A DNA stretch of 64,000 nucleotides from Bradyrhizobium sp. CB2312 (GTDB taxonomy: Bacteria > Pseudomonadota > Alphaproteobacteria > Rhizobiales > Xanthobacteraceae). Shown here one piece after another: positions 46,669 to 55,879 of this stretch; position 1 is the first letter of the stretch; each line of letters opens with the position of its first letter. The stretch lies in contig NZ_CP121668.1 of NCBI RefSeq assembly GCF_029714425.1, forward strand, positions 7,833,501-7,897,500, written 5' to 3'. The notes below the pieces were generated by a model. It saw nothing but the letters and a program-made list of their open reading frames with translations, made no database searches and was not told where the DNA came from. Position numbers and translations under genes: made by a program.

Positions 46669-47643
46669 ATGTTGCGAATTTTGCGTAACGGTGTTTTCGG
46701 GCTTGCAGTCCTGTTTGGTCTTTTCAGCGCCTCCCCTCCCGCCGCAGCCGCCTATCCCGACCGCCCCGTGCACTGGATGATCGGCTTTGCCGCCGGCGGC
46801 CCGGTCGACATCGTGGCGCGGATCATGGCGCAGGCGCTGTCGGATCGCCTCGGCCAGCAATTCATCGTCGAGAACCGCGCCGGCTCCGGCGGCAACATCG
46901 CAGCTGCGGCTGCGATCAACGCCCCGGCCGACGGCTACACGCTGCTGTTCGTCGCGCCCAACAACGCGATCTCGACCTCACTCTACAAGAAGCTGCCTTA
47001 CGACTTCCTGCGCGATACCGTGCCGGTGGCGAGCATCATGCAGCTCACCAACATGCTGGTGGTCTCCAACGCGTTTCCGGCGACGACGGTCCAGGAGTTC
47101 ATCGACTACTGCAAGGCCAATCCCGGAAAAATCTCCTATGCCTCGTCGGGCAACGGCACCTCGGTGCACATGTCGGCCGAGCTGTTCAAGGCGATGACCA
47201 AGTGCGACATGATCCACGTGCCCTATCGGGGCTCGGCGATCGCCTTCCCCGACATCATCTCCAACAAGGTGCAGCTGATCTTCGACAACCTCCCCTCCGC
47301 ACTCGAGCAGTCGCGCGGCGGCAATGTCCGCGCGCTCGGCGTGACCTCGCCGCAGCGCTGGCCGACCGTGCCTGACGTGCCGGCGATCGCCGAGACCGTG
47401 CCCGGCTTCGAATCGGTCGGCTTCTACGGCATCTCCGCGCCGAAGGGCACGCCGAGCGAGGTGATCGAGATCCTCAACAAGGCCGTCGGCGAAGCGCTGA
47501 AGGACCCGAAGGTGATCGCGCGCCTGACCGAGAACGGCGGCATCCCGAAGCCAATGGCGCCGGCCGAGTTCGGCAAGCTGGTCGCGGACGAGACCGAGAA
47601 GTGGCGCAAGGTGGTGGAGTTCGCCGGGGTCTCGGTGGACTAG
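46669..47643 (+). CDS. Bug/TctC-family tripartite tricarboxylate transporter binding protein
   Basis: 324 aa from MLRILRNGVFGLAVLFGLFS (signal peptide) after GGGAGG at 46660. Family signatures are YPDRPVHWMIGFAAGGPVDI, VENRAGSGGNIAAAAAINAP, GKISYASSGNGTSVHMSAEL and MIHVPYRGSAIAFPDI. It binds a small carboxylate in the periplasm. No tctAB partners are nearby; orphan Bug genes are very common in this group. Confidence 0.92.
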   Translation: MLRILRNGVFGLAVLFGLFSASPPAAAAYPDRPVHWMIGFAAGGPVDIVARIMAQALSDRLGQQFIVENRAGSGGNIAAAAAINAPADGYTLLFVAPNNAISTSLYKKLPYDFLRDTVPVASIMQLTNMLVVSNAFPATTVQEFIDYCKANPGKISYASSGNGTSVHMSAELFKAMTKCDMIHVPYRGSAIAFPDIISNKVQLIFDNLPSALEQSRGGNVRALGVTSPQRWPTVPDVPAIAETVPGFESVGFYGISAPKGTPSEVIEILNKAVGEALKDPKVIARLTENGGIPKPMAPAEFGKLVADETEKWRKVVEFAGVSVD

Positions 47644-47654
47644 GCGGCCTAGCG

Positions 47655-47705
47655 GCGAGCTTGCAGCTCGCAAGCAGCCATTGGAGGGGCCGCAAGGCCC
47701 CTTCC
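47655..47705 (+). terminator. two consecutive hairpins after the Bug gene
   Basis: The first stem is GCGAGC-TTGCA-GCTCGC (47655-47671). The second is GGAGGGGCC-GCAA-GGCCCCTTCC (47683-47705, one bulge), followed by ATCAAAAAG. Position 12 and 40 bp past the stop suits transcript termination, though a T-tract is weak. Confidence 0.55.
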
Positions 47706-47983
47706 ATCAAAAAGCGAAAACAACCCCATGCACAGTAGAAAACTCACGTGATTGCAATGGGTTACAAGATCGAGCGAGTAGGCCCACGAAAAACCCGTTT
47801 GACTCGTCGGGCAAAACAGGCGCATAAGGGCATCATCGTTGATTTCGGTAATTTCGAAATGCTTGGCCAGGCTATGCCGGCGCTCCCGACCGCGGCCGCC
47901 AGCATTGCACCCCCGCCTCCATCCCTGTAAACGAACCGCGCACCGTTGCCGGCCACGCGTTCGCGCGGGGCCGTCCCGCGGCG

Positions 47984-48059
47984 GGGCCTGTAGCTCAATG
48001 GTTAGAGCCGGCCGCTCATAACGGTCTGGTTGCAGGTTCGAGTCCTGCCGGGCCCACCA
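47984..48059 (+). tRNA. tRNA with anticodon CAU, probably tRNA-Ile2
   Basis: A 76-nt cloverleaf including CCA. The acceptor GGGCCTG pairs with CGGGCCC, the D-arm is GCTC...GAGC, the anticodon stem GGCCG/CGGTC encloses loop CTCATAA (anticodon CAT), and the T-arm is GCAGG-TTCGAGT-CCTGC. The short D-loop (AATGGTTA) matches tRNA-Ile2 (lysidine-modified, reading AUA) better than elongator Met, but Met cannot be excluded. Its 3' end is the insertion site of the mobile DNA to the right. Confidence 0.93.
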
Positions 48060-48060
48060 A
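48043..48060. repeat. att site 1: tRNA 3' end
   Basis: The last 18 bases through CCA (TCCTGCCGGGCCCACCAA) recur at 57561-57578 with 16 of 18 identical. Both copies are followed within 20 bp by the 3' end of a tyrosine integrase reading towards the site. This is the classic att arrangement of tRNA-targeting elements. Confidence 0.85.
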
Positions 48061-48076
48061 TGAAATCAGTGACTTA

Positions 48077-48320
48077 TCAAGGGCGGTTTCGTTTCATCGG
48101 AAGCACCGCACCAGATATCGCACCAGATACGTGCGCTTTTCGTTCGCTGACTGGGCAGCACTTAGCGATTCTGTCGACGGCATCCGACAAATCGTCGGGA
48201 TTGTGATGGCCATACGTGTTGACAGCACCTCAAGCTACATCCCGAGATACCCCGCTGCCTGCCGCGAATCCGCGCCTCGCTGCATGAGCCAAGTCGCTGC
48301 GGTCTGTCGCAGCGTAGCAC
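48077..48320 (-). pseudogene. tyrosine integrase C-terminal remnant
   Basis: On the minus strand TLRQTAATWLMQRG then ADSRQAAGYLGM matches the intact integrase at 57596 in 22 of 26 residues (catalytic HxLRH region, His changed to Gln). Next comes an in-frame TAG, then after a frameshift NTYGHHNPDDLSDAV with the catalytic Tyr region, and finally ERKAHVSGA as in the intact copy. The N-terminal three quarters are missing. It is a dead integrase of an older element at the same tRNA. Confidence 0.88.
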
Positions 48321-49553
48321 CGATGGATGCTCGTAACTGGACGCCGCGGTAATCGCTCCCTTGTCTCGAGGAGCGCTCGTCCAACGACAACGCAGGCATA
48401 AGGGAGGCACTGGGTCCCCCAACATGCCAACTCGAGCACGGATACCTCGGTCCGGTAGCTTTGGCCGACGCGACCCACGTTTCTGGTTTCAGCCTCCTCA
48501 ATGTTAGGAAGTCAATGCCATCGTTTGTCGTCCATGCGCGTTCTCAATCTTAGTCTCAACGTCGTGAGGTTGTGGTCGTTCAGCAGGTCGGTCTGACGCA
48601 GGCCGAGAAGGCGGCCGCTGTCGACCCCGCGGAGCCGTCGTCATAGGCGCGGAAAAACTCGCCGCGGGCATCGCGTCGTTCGACATCGAAGGAGCGCCGA
48701 AGTCAGTTACAAGTGACGAACGTCGTTTTGATGGAAAGCAGACGCTGTCGTTTGATAAGTTAACGAGGGGACTTGTTGGAAGGCAGAGGCTCGAGGGATT
48801 GGGATCTTTGGTATTGAGACGACGTTCGACTGCGATCAAACTTTCATCCTATTCGGGATCTAAAGCTGATCAATAGAGAGCAGGTTGTTGATTGGAAGAT
48901 TCAACCACGCAAGAGCTTCAAAGGCCACTCATGGCTCCGTCCAAGCGGAAGAGTTTCGACTAACTTGGAGCAATGAAGAAAAGCAACTAGGTGGCCTCGT
49001 GAGAGCCAGCGGTATCGGACAGCGCCAGTGAACCAAACTGGCCCCGCAGTAGGCACCGGATCTCGTGCGGGAGCATCCGTGCTCAGATGAGCCGACAACG
49101 AATGGCGCACTAGGGTGGAGTGCGCCACAACAATCCGGGCGGAATGCGGATTGCTCCACGGCCAGCACCTACACGATCATGTTGCGTCAGGTGGAGCGCG
49201 TGAGAACTGCACCCGCAGACAGCAAGCGTTTCCTCCAATCCGCTGGCAATAGGTTGCTGAATTGTTTTTTTAAGACTTGTTTTCGCGCCAGGTGACTTTA
49301 TCTCCGCACCATGGATCTCAGTGACACCCAAGACTACGCGATACAGGCGAAGCTAGCCGGTGTAATAGGCGCGAACCGGGACCCAATCCGACCCTAGCGC
49401 GCCCGCTGACTGGCCACGTTAAGCATAGCGCGAACTTTTCATTGTGAAACACAATGCCGATGCCGATTAAGCTCGATGCTGCGACGGCGTTGAGCCGCAC
49501 TTCCCCAACCTGCGGGCGATGTCTGGAGGTTTATTGATTGTCCCGACCGGCTC
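48321..49553. other. decayed island DNA without recognisable genes
   Basis: Open frames here are short, overlap on both strands and show no family likeness or consistent Shine-Dalgarno. A lower-GC, patchy composition compared with the left chromosome suggests old mobile DNA. Confidence 0.5.
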
Positions 49554-49982
49554 TTAGCTGGAATAAAAACGTGCGCCCAAACTCCTCCCCTCTGATGGAC
49601 GATATCTGGGTAGGCGCCATCGGATGGGTCCTGGGAAGGAGTTGGGAACGCTCAAAGCGCGCTCCTCGTCCGTCTCGATAGCTATTTTTTGGGCGAGCAT
49701 GACGTCGCCCTCTACCAAGCCACCCAGCGGGACGAAACACCAGCCCGTGCCGAGCCGTCCGTACTCGTCGATCTCGTTGACGTTCCCGGATGTTCCCCGC
49801 CGGATGCGATAACGCTTCCACTGTCGCATCCTACCACATCGAAATACCCCCCGGTATCGAACTCTGTCCTTTGCTCGGGCGAAAGCCAAGAACGCAGCAG
49901 TCGTAGCGCACGACCCTGAATCGTCTTCTCGGCCTTAGCTGCTTGATAAAGCCTGCTTACCGCGACGCTTCGATGGGGCCAT
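49554..49982 (-). pseudogene. conserved hypothetical protein broken by two frameshifts
   Basis: Three consecutive minus-strand frames join into one protein-like sequence: MAPSKRRGKQAL (from 49982), then YQAAKAEKTIQGRALRLLRS to GYFDVVGCDSG, then KRYRIRRGTSGNVNEIDEYG to GWCFVPLGGLVEGDVMLAQK. The second shift lies near 49816 (AGTGGAAGCG), consistent with one lost base. I recall full-length relatives in Bradyrhizobium of unknown function. The intact small gene at 50019 lies 36 bp upstream on the same strand. Confidence 0.6.
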
Positions 49983-50018
49983 AAGCCGATGCGACGATGC
50001 CTTCTCGTCACCTCGCGA

Positions 50019-50240
50019 TCACCCGCCCACGAGCCGCGGGAAGAACAACGTTTCTTCCGCGATCGGATCGAACGCGGTGATCCTGCTCACCTCACCGGGC
50101 CCTTTCCGCACCGCCGCGGTATACCCTTTGAGAGCAAATTGCAGAAAACGCTTCTCCGCCTCTGCCAATGCTTCTGAATTGGAGTTGTCGAAGAAGTGTC
50201 GGCTATCGCCGCTATGATCCATCACGATTTGGATTGCCAT
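50019..50240 (-). CDS. conserved small hypothetical protein (73 aa)
   Basis: MAIQIVMDHSGDSRHFFDNS start and AFDPIAEETLFFPRLVGG end. Acidic first half, compact 73-residue length, apparently intact. I recognise this as a small family frequent in Bradyrhizobium genomes but know no function. It precedes the frameshifted gene at 49554-49982 and probably formed an operon with it. Confidence 0.65.
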   Translation of the reverse strand: MAIQIVMDHSGDSRHFFDNSNSEALAEAEKRFLQFALKGYTAAVRKGPGEVSRITAFDPIAEETLFFPRLVGG

Positions 50241-50693
50241 GCTAAGGCTCCCGATTGCACTTCAGGAGGAATGTGAAAGCCGAGCTCTCGTTCCTAAGTT
50301 CGCAATCGACAGCTGTGGGACTTTTCCACATTGCAGGTAACACGTTGCACTGGATGCCGCTCGCTTGCCGGAAAAAAGGCCCCAGCACAACCCGCCGGAG
50401 CCGTTGGAGGCCTCGACAGTAATGGGGAGCCGCCGAGGCATGCTAATGTCTAGGAAGATTCGGCAATCGGGTATGTATAACCGGTGTGTCTGGATCGCTC
50501 TCTCTGAGTGAGCGAGAGGCTTTGCTTTTCCACACCCACCAGAGGCCGTAGCTCGCGCGGGTTCGAGGCCACCATCGATCTATATTTTGCGAGGTACTTA
50601 CGATGCCGCTTGAATGGGGCATGCCTCGCCCAGTCCGACGCCCCAAGCCCACGCATGCTGACGGTCGGCAGTTCAAGACCACCTTCGGCGGAG
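50241..50693. other. island DNA without recognisable gene
   Basis: No frame with family likeness is seen. The first 200 bp would hold the promoter of the minus-strand gene at 50240. Confidence 0.4.
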
Positions 50694-50897
50694 ATGCGTG
50701 AGACGGGCTTGCGCGGCTACTGCCATTGCGGACACCACATTGAACTGAGCGCTGATCGCTGGGCTGATGACGTCCGGCTGTCAGATCTCGAGCCGCGGTT
50801 TGTCTGTCAGGGGTGCGGCTCTCGGGGAGCCGACGTTCGGCCCCGACTTCGAGCGCGGCGATGCACGACTTGCAATCGTAGACCACCCGGGCAGTGA
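50694..50897 (+). CDS. small zinc-ribbon-like protein, probably frameshifted at the C-terminus
   Basis: 67 aa: MRETGLRGYCHCGHHIELSA, then RWADDVRLSDLEPRFVCQGC and GSRGADVRP. The CxC and CxxC pairs can bind zinc. After GADVRP the frame becomes Arg-rich, while the neighbouring frame reads DFE, the ending I would expect. An extra C in the run at about 50842 would explain this, so the last 20 residues are doubtful. Confidence 0.5.
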   Translation: MRETGLRGYCHCGHHIELSADRWADDVRLSDLEPRFVCQGCGSRGADVRPRLRARRCTTCNRRPPGQ

Positions 50898-50913
50898 TCA
50901 ATTCAGATCGAAG

Positions 50914-51072
50914 TCACAGGTGCAAACCGATAATAAACCGGATCGCGAAGAATGAGCCAACGGCGACAACAGCCGTCGCACTGATCGCAAACAGGACTCT
51001 CCAAGTCTCGTCCAATCGAGCCTCGTACAGAAACGGTGCCCGTGGTGGCCCCAGCATCGGGCCGCGGGGCAT
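50914..51072 (-). CDS. small single-helix membrane protein (52 aa)
   Basis: MPRGPMLGPPRAPFLYEARL leads to a hydrophobic helix VLFAISATAVVAVGSFFAIR near the C-terminus. Possible tail-anchored peptide. No family recognised; it is convergent with the zinc-ribbon gene. Confidence 0.35.
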   Translation of the reverse strand: MPRGPMLGPPRAPFLYEARLDETWRVLFAISATAVVAVGSFFAIRFIIGLHL

Positions 51073-51614
51073 GATGATGCTGGGGCCCCCGGACAGGCTC
51101 TTGCCTCCTGGGACAGAGGCCGTCACCCGCGAGACACAAGCACATTTCCGATCAGCTGTCTTCGCTTGCCGATTATTCCCGGATGTGTATCCAAATTCCC
51201 ACAGCTCTGCTGACAAAAGGGAAGGGCCGCAGGCGCCGCTCCTGGTACGACCCCTGCGGCCGGCGCCGCGACGTTCCGCACGATCGGCGCGGCACCCTTG
51301 AGGGCTCTAAGATGTCGCTCGGATCGGATCAAGCCGCCTGGCGTTCCTGCGGGCGAACATACCGTTGCCAAATCAATGTCATTCGAAGGATTGCACCTTG
51401 GGACCGACCATGGCACGGCTTATTTTCCAGCCCCAGTGCTCCCGGCTGCCGATCCAATTGCGGGTCGGAGCGTAGGGGCGAATGGCCTGAAAAGTTCCAA
51501 AATTCGGAATTGGCGAAATGATTCGCGACTGGCGGCGTACATGTGTTAGGGAGCTGGCGCATATTCTACTTGTTCTACTTAGATCCTCTTTTACCCGGCA
51601 ATGTTTTGACAAGT
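51073..51614. other. island DNA without recognisable gene
   Basis: No convincing coding frame is seen on either strand. A plus-strand transcript must nevertheless cross its right end, because a strong intrinsic terminator follows. Confidence 0.4.
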
Positions 51615-51645
51615 GGCCGCAGCAGGACGACTGCTGCGGCCTTTT
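51615..51645 (+). terminator. strong intrinsic terminator with no gene in front of it
   Basis: A perfect 11-bp stem GGCCGCAGCAG / CTGCTGCGGCC with loop GACGA, followed by TTTT on the plus strand. No protein gene ends upstream, so it may end a small RNA or act as an attenuator in the leader of the gene at 51722. Confidence 0.8.
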
Positions 51646-51721
51646 GCTGACAGTCGCTCCGGCCGAGCGTTTTCCGTTCAATTGACAACTTTGTGGTTCG
51701 TTGCCATTGGAGACAATACCT

Positions 51722-51934
51722 ATGCCTGAAGAAAATTGCCTGATTGTCCGTGCTGCCGGGAGGCAACTGGACCTTTTGCGCGACGAAGCCTTTCGTATCG
51801 CGAAAGATGCAAATGTTGGCTGGTGGACAGACCGCGCGCAGGTCGGCACTAAGTTCTGCTTTGAAGACGCCAAGGCAAAAGCGTCATTTGCGGCGGCCTG
51901 CAACAATCTCGGTATTCCATACAGAGAAAACTAG
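51722..51934 (+). CDS. small hypothetical protein (70 aa)
   Basis: MPEENCLIVRAAGRQLDLLR to FAAACNNLGIPYREN. GGAG lies nine bases before the ATG, a TTGACA-like -35 is at 51682, and it is flanked on both sides by intrinsic terminators, so it looks like an intact, expressed unit. No family recognised; two Trp and three Cys residues. Confidence 0.6.
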   Translation: MPEENCLIVRAAGRQLDLLRDEAFRIAKDANVGWWTDRAQVGTKFCFEDAKAKASFAAACNNLGIPYREN

Positions 51935-51943
51935 TCAACGAAA

Positions 51944-51972
51944 AACCCGCCGGCCTCGACAGCCAGCGGGTT
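51944..51972. terminator. terminator after the gene at 51722
   Basis: Stem AACCCGCCGGC / GCCAGCGGGTT (one mismatch), loop CTCGACA, 9 bp after the stop. On the minus strand it is followed by TTTTT, so it can work in both directions. Confidence 0.75.
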
Positions 51973-52820
51973 CTCAATGCCCATGCGTACCGCGGTACTC
52001 GTCACCAATCCGCGAGGATCTATCGTAAGCCGGTATCGGTTGATGCCTGGTTACCGCTCGACGTCGGTGGGTCATGAGGCGCTGCCAGTCTCGTTTTTTG
52101 GGTCCTCCGCCGCGGCAACGCGATACTTTGCCGGTCGACCACGCGGTGAGGGTCTCTGCCACAGTGATTCTGGGGAGACATGCATGTGCGGCGCGTGATG
52201 GCCTGAGGATTGAAGCGGTAGCTGGCGAAAGAGCAATGCGAAGCGGTAAGGTTCAAACAATGGGCAACTGCGGGAAGAATTTCCCGCTTGTTCTGCTCGC
52301 TTGCCACCGCTGCCTCTGAAAGCGATGGAGGCGAGCGTAAACCAACTGACGCGTCCGACCTAGCCGTTCTCCAATTTCGTCGGCAATGGCTCCATCGCCA
52401 AGAAGGGAGATTAATTGCCCTCCTCTTCCGGTGACCAAGATCGGCGCAAGTTGCGGCTTTCCGTCAACGTGGCCTCGTCCGAGCTTATGGGCGCGGAGGC
52501 GCGGGCTGACGCGATTTGTCGAGAACTCGATTGGGTTGTTCAACCCGCGTCGGGTGCGGCGATCGACTAGGCTCAGATGCGCGGTTGAACCGCACCATCC
52601 AAGCGGCTAGACGGGCATAGCTCTGTCGAAGAGCGGTGCCAAACCCCGCAGGTACATCATCGTCGTCCATGCCACAAGAATAGCTCAGGACAGTTTAGAA
52701 GACGTTGCCGAAGGTCCGACGGTAGAGACATCATGAACATGCCACATCGATGCATTCCGGCCGACAATTTGTGCTGACCGTTCAATCCTTTTGCAGATCT
52801 GAATCCTATGATCTGCGTGT
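51973..52820. other. island DNA without a secure gene
   Basis: The only suggestive frame is on the minus strand at 52253-52543, where IADEIGERLGRTRQLVYARL resembles a SANT/Myb-like helix-turn-helix. It lacks a proper N-terminal half in the same frame and may be a decayed fragment. Confidence 0.4.
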
Positions 52821-53030
52821 TTATGCACCTCGCTTTCGAGCATGTTGCTCAAGCTGCTGTTTCAGCAATTGCTGCAGTGGGCTCCAACAAATTTCGCGTA
52901 GATCGCGGAGTTCGTCCGGCATGACCTGCCGATCCCCGTCGGCCCAATTGACACTGATATGAGCCCAACCAACATGATTATCCGCTTTCCGTAGGCAACA
53001 ATCGCAGACGAACGTCGTCTCGGTGCTCAT
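52821..53030 (-). CDS. small hypothetical protein with CxCC motif (69 aa)
   Basis: MSTETTFVCDCCLRKADNHV then WAHISVNWADGDRQVMPDEL, and a helical Gln/Leu-rich end (LQQLLKQQLEQHARK). The cysteine knuckle may bind metal. An ATG one codon earlier (53033) is possible. It looks intact; no family recognised. Confidence 0.55.
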   Translation of the reverse strand: MSTETTFVCDCCLRKADNHVGWAHISVNWADGDRQVMPDELRDLREICWSPLQQLLKQQLEQHARKRGA

Positions 53031-53075
53031 CACCCAACCTCCGGTTCGCTTAGCCGAACAACACAGGCCAGTAGC

Positions 53076-53480
53076 CTAGGTTCCCGCAGCCGCAAATGGG
53101 TTAATGCTCGCATCAGCGGTGCCGCAGACCGCCATGCACATTTGGAGAGCGGGGCTCTTCGTGCTTCCGACCGCCGCTTCAAGCGCCGGACCTAAAATGG
53201 CGGCCCCAGCATCAGGCGAGCTGGGGCCGTGGAACGCTCCGGACGCTGGGGGGGCTTGGGCCGGAGCAGTGCGCCAACCCGCGCGATTACCGATTGTTCC
53301 CCGTAAAAGTTTAGTTTCGCAGTTCGGGCAGACAAAAAAGTGGCCGATTAGCGGATCCGGAGTGTCTCGCACCAACTCCGATCGAAACCATCTCATGGTG
53401 ATCCGGCAATTCTTACAGTCCGGGACTTCGAGATGCGCCAGTGGCCGCCAGGCCTCATGACGAGCAACATTGTTTAGCAT
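53076..53480 (-). CDS. putative zinc-ribbon hypothetical protein (134 aa)
   Basis: MLNNVARHEAWRPLAHLEVP is followed by DCKNCRITMRWFRSELV and GHFFVCPNCETKL: two CxxC pairs about 30 residues apart, a zinc-ribbon pattern. The C-terminal half is Ala/Pro/Ser-rich and low in complexity. Upstream in-frame residues (to 53585) are not family-like. Unknown function. Confidence 0.5.
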   Translation of the reverse strand: MLNNVARHEAWRPLAHLEVPDCKNCRITMRWFRSELVRDTPDPLIGHFFVCPNCETKLLRGTIGNRAGWRTAPAQAPPASGAFHGPSSPDAGAAILGPALEAAVGSTKSPALQMCMAVCGTADASINPFAAAGT

Positions 53481-53677
53481 TAAACCGCCAGACAGGCCGG
53501 GGAGGCGTTTGGGGGTGTAGGCCGGGCCGCTGTGGGGTCCCGGTGCGCCAAGCAGACGTGAGCCTACCCGCATGGCGAAAAGCACCCCTGTTCACTTTCG
53601 CACAGTTCCGTCGCCTATTTTTGCCGCTCGTACATTCGCCAGTGTTACACTCATAATGGCGTCGCGGTAGCCGGCGA

Positions 53678-53920
53678 CTAAGAGCGTGTTTTGAGCAGGT
53701 CAACGTAGCGCGCGTGCAATGTTACAAAGCGCTTGGCTCCGTCGAGGAGCACTTTGACCTGAGTCGCCGTTGCCCCTTGGCCAACGATAATACCGATCCG
53801 ACCACTCAGGCGCGGCCCGGCCGAAGCAGCAACAACAATCCTGCGCCCAGTCATCAGCTCTTCTTTGATAACAAATAGGTCTGCGGACTTCGGCAAGTTA
53901 CGGGTTGCGCTCCGGGGCAT
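53678..53920 (-). CDS. small hypothetical protein, KOW/SH3-like (80 aa)
   Basis: MPRSATRNLPKSADLFVIKE, then GRRIVVAASAGPRLSGRIGI and VKVLLDGAKRFVTLHARYVD. The alternating strands with GRIGIIVG suggest a small beta-barrel like a KOW domain. Function unknown. A shorter start at MTGRRIVV is possible. Confidence 0.5.
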   Translation of the reverse strand: MPRSATRNLPKSADLFVIKEELMTGRRIVVAASAGPRLSGRIGIIVGQGATATQVKVLLDGAKRFVTLHARYVDLLKTRS

Positions 53921-54258
53921 GGCTTGTTCACCACCATCTATCGACGTTGAACCCGCGATTGACGGTGCACGCCTCGGTCGCGACCGCAAAGAGGCCGACA
54001 GGAGCGATCCCCAACATTAGGCGGTCCGCTACGGTTGTGCCACCGCCCTAGTCGCGGGTAATCGGCGCGTATTGAATATGGGTGTCTTGACGACCCCGGT
54101 GCTACCAAGCCGTCCTCGGCATAATCCATGTTATTGATGCCGAACTCGCGATCTGATCCCACTTAAAAGAGAGGCGAATCACATGGGCGAGCAACAAGCC
54201 CCCTTTGAGATGAGTTATTGGCTGACGTCCCAGCTGCGAAGATTCGCACCAAGAGCTG

Positions 54259-54378
54259 CTAGCCGTCGTGCTTGATTTCGTAGGCCCAATCCGGCCCTAC
54301 CGGTGCGGTCTTGGCGACCGTGGCGATGCAGGGTCCAATGAAACTGGGAGCGGGGCGTACGCTGAAACTGGATCGCCA
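54259..54378 (-). pseudogene. fragment of an ATP-dependent DNA ligase (LigD/LigC type)
   Basis: The minus strand reads PSFIGPCIATVAKTAP, then VGPDWAYEIKHDG, then a stop. EIKHDG is the nucleotidyl-transfer motif KxDG whose lysine is adenylated. The frame ends exactly where a real ligase continues with Tyr-Arg. The upstream part is not ligase-like, so only about 35 residues survive. Confidence 0.7.
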
Positions 54379-54571
54379 TCGGTTGAGGCAAGTTCTATTT
54401 TTCCAGTCGCGGGAGCCGACCTTCCGGGGCTCCCGCTTCCGTTGTGTCCGGGTTGGCGACGATCCGGACGGCGTTGCCTTCCGAGACAGATGCATTCTAT
54501 AGTCATTCCCATTCATGGAACTAAGCCGGAGGTTGAACGTTTTGATCGTTTTTATGGCCCTCGGAGGCAAG

Positions 54572-54769
54572 ATGATTTCCGCCGCGCATTGCTTAGAGTT
54601 TGCACGTCAGTACAGAGCCCTCTCCCAGAACCCCAACACTTCCCCAGACCGCGCCTTCCTGACGAAGAACATAGCTCGGAGCCTTACCGGGTTGGCGGGT
54701 CAATTGGATCGGCTTGATGCGCTGACAAGGGAGGAGCAGCAAAGATGCCCCGCGCCCGGGGCTCCTTAG
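54572..54769 (+). CDS. small hypothetical protein (65 aa)
   Basis: MISAAHCLEFARQYRALSQN, then LTKNIARSLTGLAGQLDRLD: a helical, apparently intact peptide with GAGG just before the ATG. I recognise similar small proteins in Bradyrhizobium but know no function. The in-frame ATG at 54515 adds a dissimilar stretch. Confidence 0.55.
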   Translation: MISAAHCLEFARQYRALSQNPNTSPDRAFLTKNIARSLTGLAGQLDRLDALTREEQQRCPAPGAP

Positions 54770-54985
54770 AAGTTAAAGCTGGAACTAAGGTCTTTGTGCG
54801 CTACCTACCGCACCATCACCGGCCAAGGCTCTGCCCGTAGGCGTCAGTGGCTGGATTCGGACAACATCGGCGCAGATTCGCAAGGCGCTTGATAGTTCAA
54901 AGGTCTAAGTCCGAAATAACTTATGTTCCTGCGATGATCTGCACGCGGACGTACAATCAATACCCATCAGCAGAAGGAACATGCG

Positions 54986-55174
54986 ATGGGATTGAAGCGA
55001 CGGCGATTCAAGCAGACGGATTCTCTGGAAATGCGACTCGAGCAATTTGCACAGGATATGCGTGAGCGGGCAGATGGAAAGCCTCCCGGCAACGAGCGCA
55101 ATGCCTTGCTCAAGCGAGCACGCAATGCAGATCAAGCAATCGACATTGAGCGGCAACTTCGTCAGGACCACTAG
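54986..55174 (+). CDS. small conserved hypothetical protein (62 aa)
   Basis: MGLKRRRFKQTDSLEMRLEQ and PPGNERNALLKRARNADQAI: strongly helical and charged, typical of a small family I recall in Bradyrhizobium. It begins after AAGGAA (54975-54980) and looks intact. No function known. Confidence 0.6.
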   Translation: MGLKRRRFKQTDSLEMRLEQFAQDMRERADGKPPGNERNALLKRARNADQAIDIERQLRQDH

Positions 55175-55879
55175 GAACGCCCAAGAGAGAAGCGGTTTAG
55201 CCTGGCTCCTCCTTCGGAAAACTCTTGCCCTCCCTGCTCCCTGGCAAATCGCCGCTTGATTGCCGATCCGGCCATGTTGAGAATCCAGCCCTCCAAGCGC
55301 GCCGATGGCCGCACATCGTCACTGGTGGCCGGAAGCCGTTGTTTTTGCTAAGCTCAAAAAACGGGAAGTAGGCGACGATCAGGAAGAAAGCGAACGTCTG
55401 AAGCTCCTTAGCGCGCAGCTCGGGGTGCCTACAACTGCCTTTCGTCGACGCTTAACTGAGATGCTGCGCAACGCGCGTAGGCCACCGCTTATATCCATTG
55501 CCTTTATGCACCATCGCGCTCGCGGGTGAGTCCTTCCAGGCGAGTCGGCATTGGTAAACAGAGACCTGGCGCCCATCTCGAGCGTCGCAAATGATCGATC
55601 TCAGGGCCATGACGATGTGGCAAAGCACGATGACCGCGCGCGGATGGGCCTGCAATGACTTCCTCCTTTCAGAAGCAAGCGTCGGAAAGCGCACCGCTTC
55701 GGCAACCGGCGCCGCAACAGACCATGTCATTCGGAGTCGCCCAACCCCAGGCCGTCAATCAGCGCTGACCAAGGGCGCGTGCAGACTCTTCTTTAGCTAG
55801 AAATTGTGTCCCGAAGTCTGTTCAAGCTGGACGCCTGCTGAGCCCTTTTCTCACTTGCAGCGGCTGATTCGCCTACGCT
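55175..55879. other. island DNA without recognisable gene
   Basis: Only short, conflicting frames without family likeness. The region leads into the broken recombinase. Confidence 0.4.

Noticed and set aside
47757..47930. Small plus-strand frame beginning MGYKIERVGPRKTRL
   Set aside because: No Shine-Dalgarno, low-complexity Ala/Pro end, lies between terminator hairpins and the tRNA; not enough to call a gene.
48504..48839. Minus-strand frame of 111 codons downstream of the dead integrase
   Set aside because: Pro/Arg/Ser-rich without motif; conflicts with nothing known but shows no coding evidence.
55305..55529. Plus-strand 74-codon frame MAAHRHWWPEAVVFAKLKKR
   Set aside because: Short, ends in Arg-rich sequence, no ribosome site, overlapped by equally plausible frames on the other strand.
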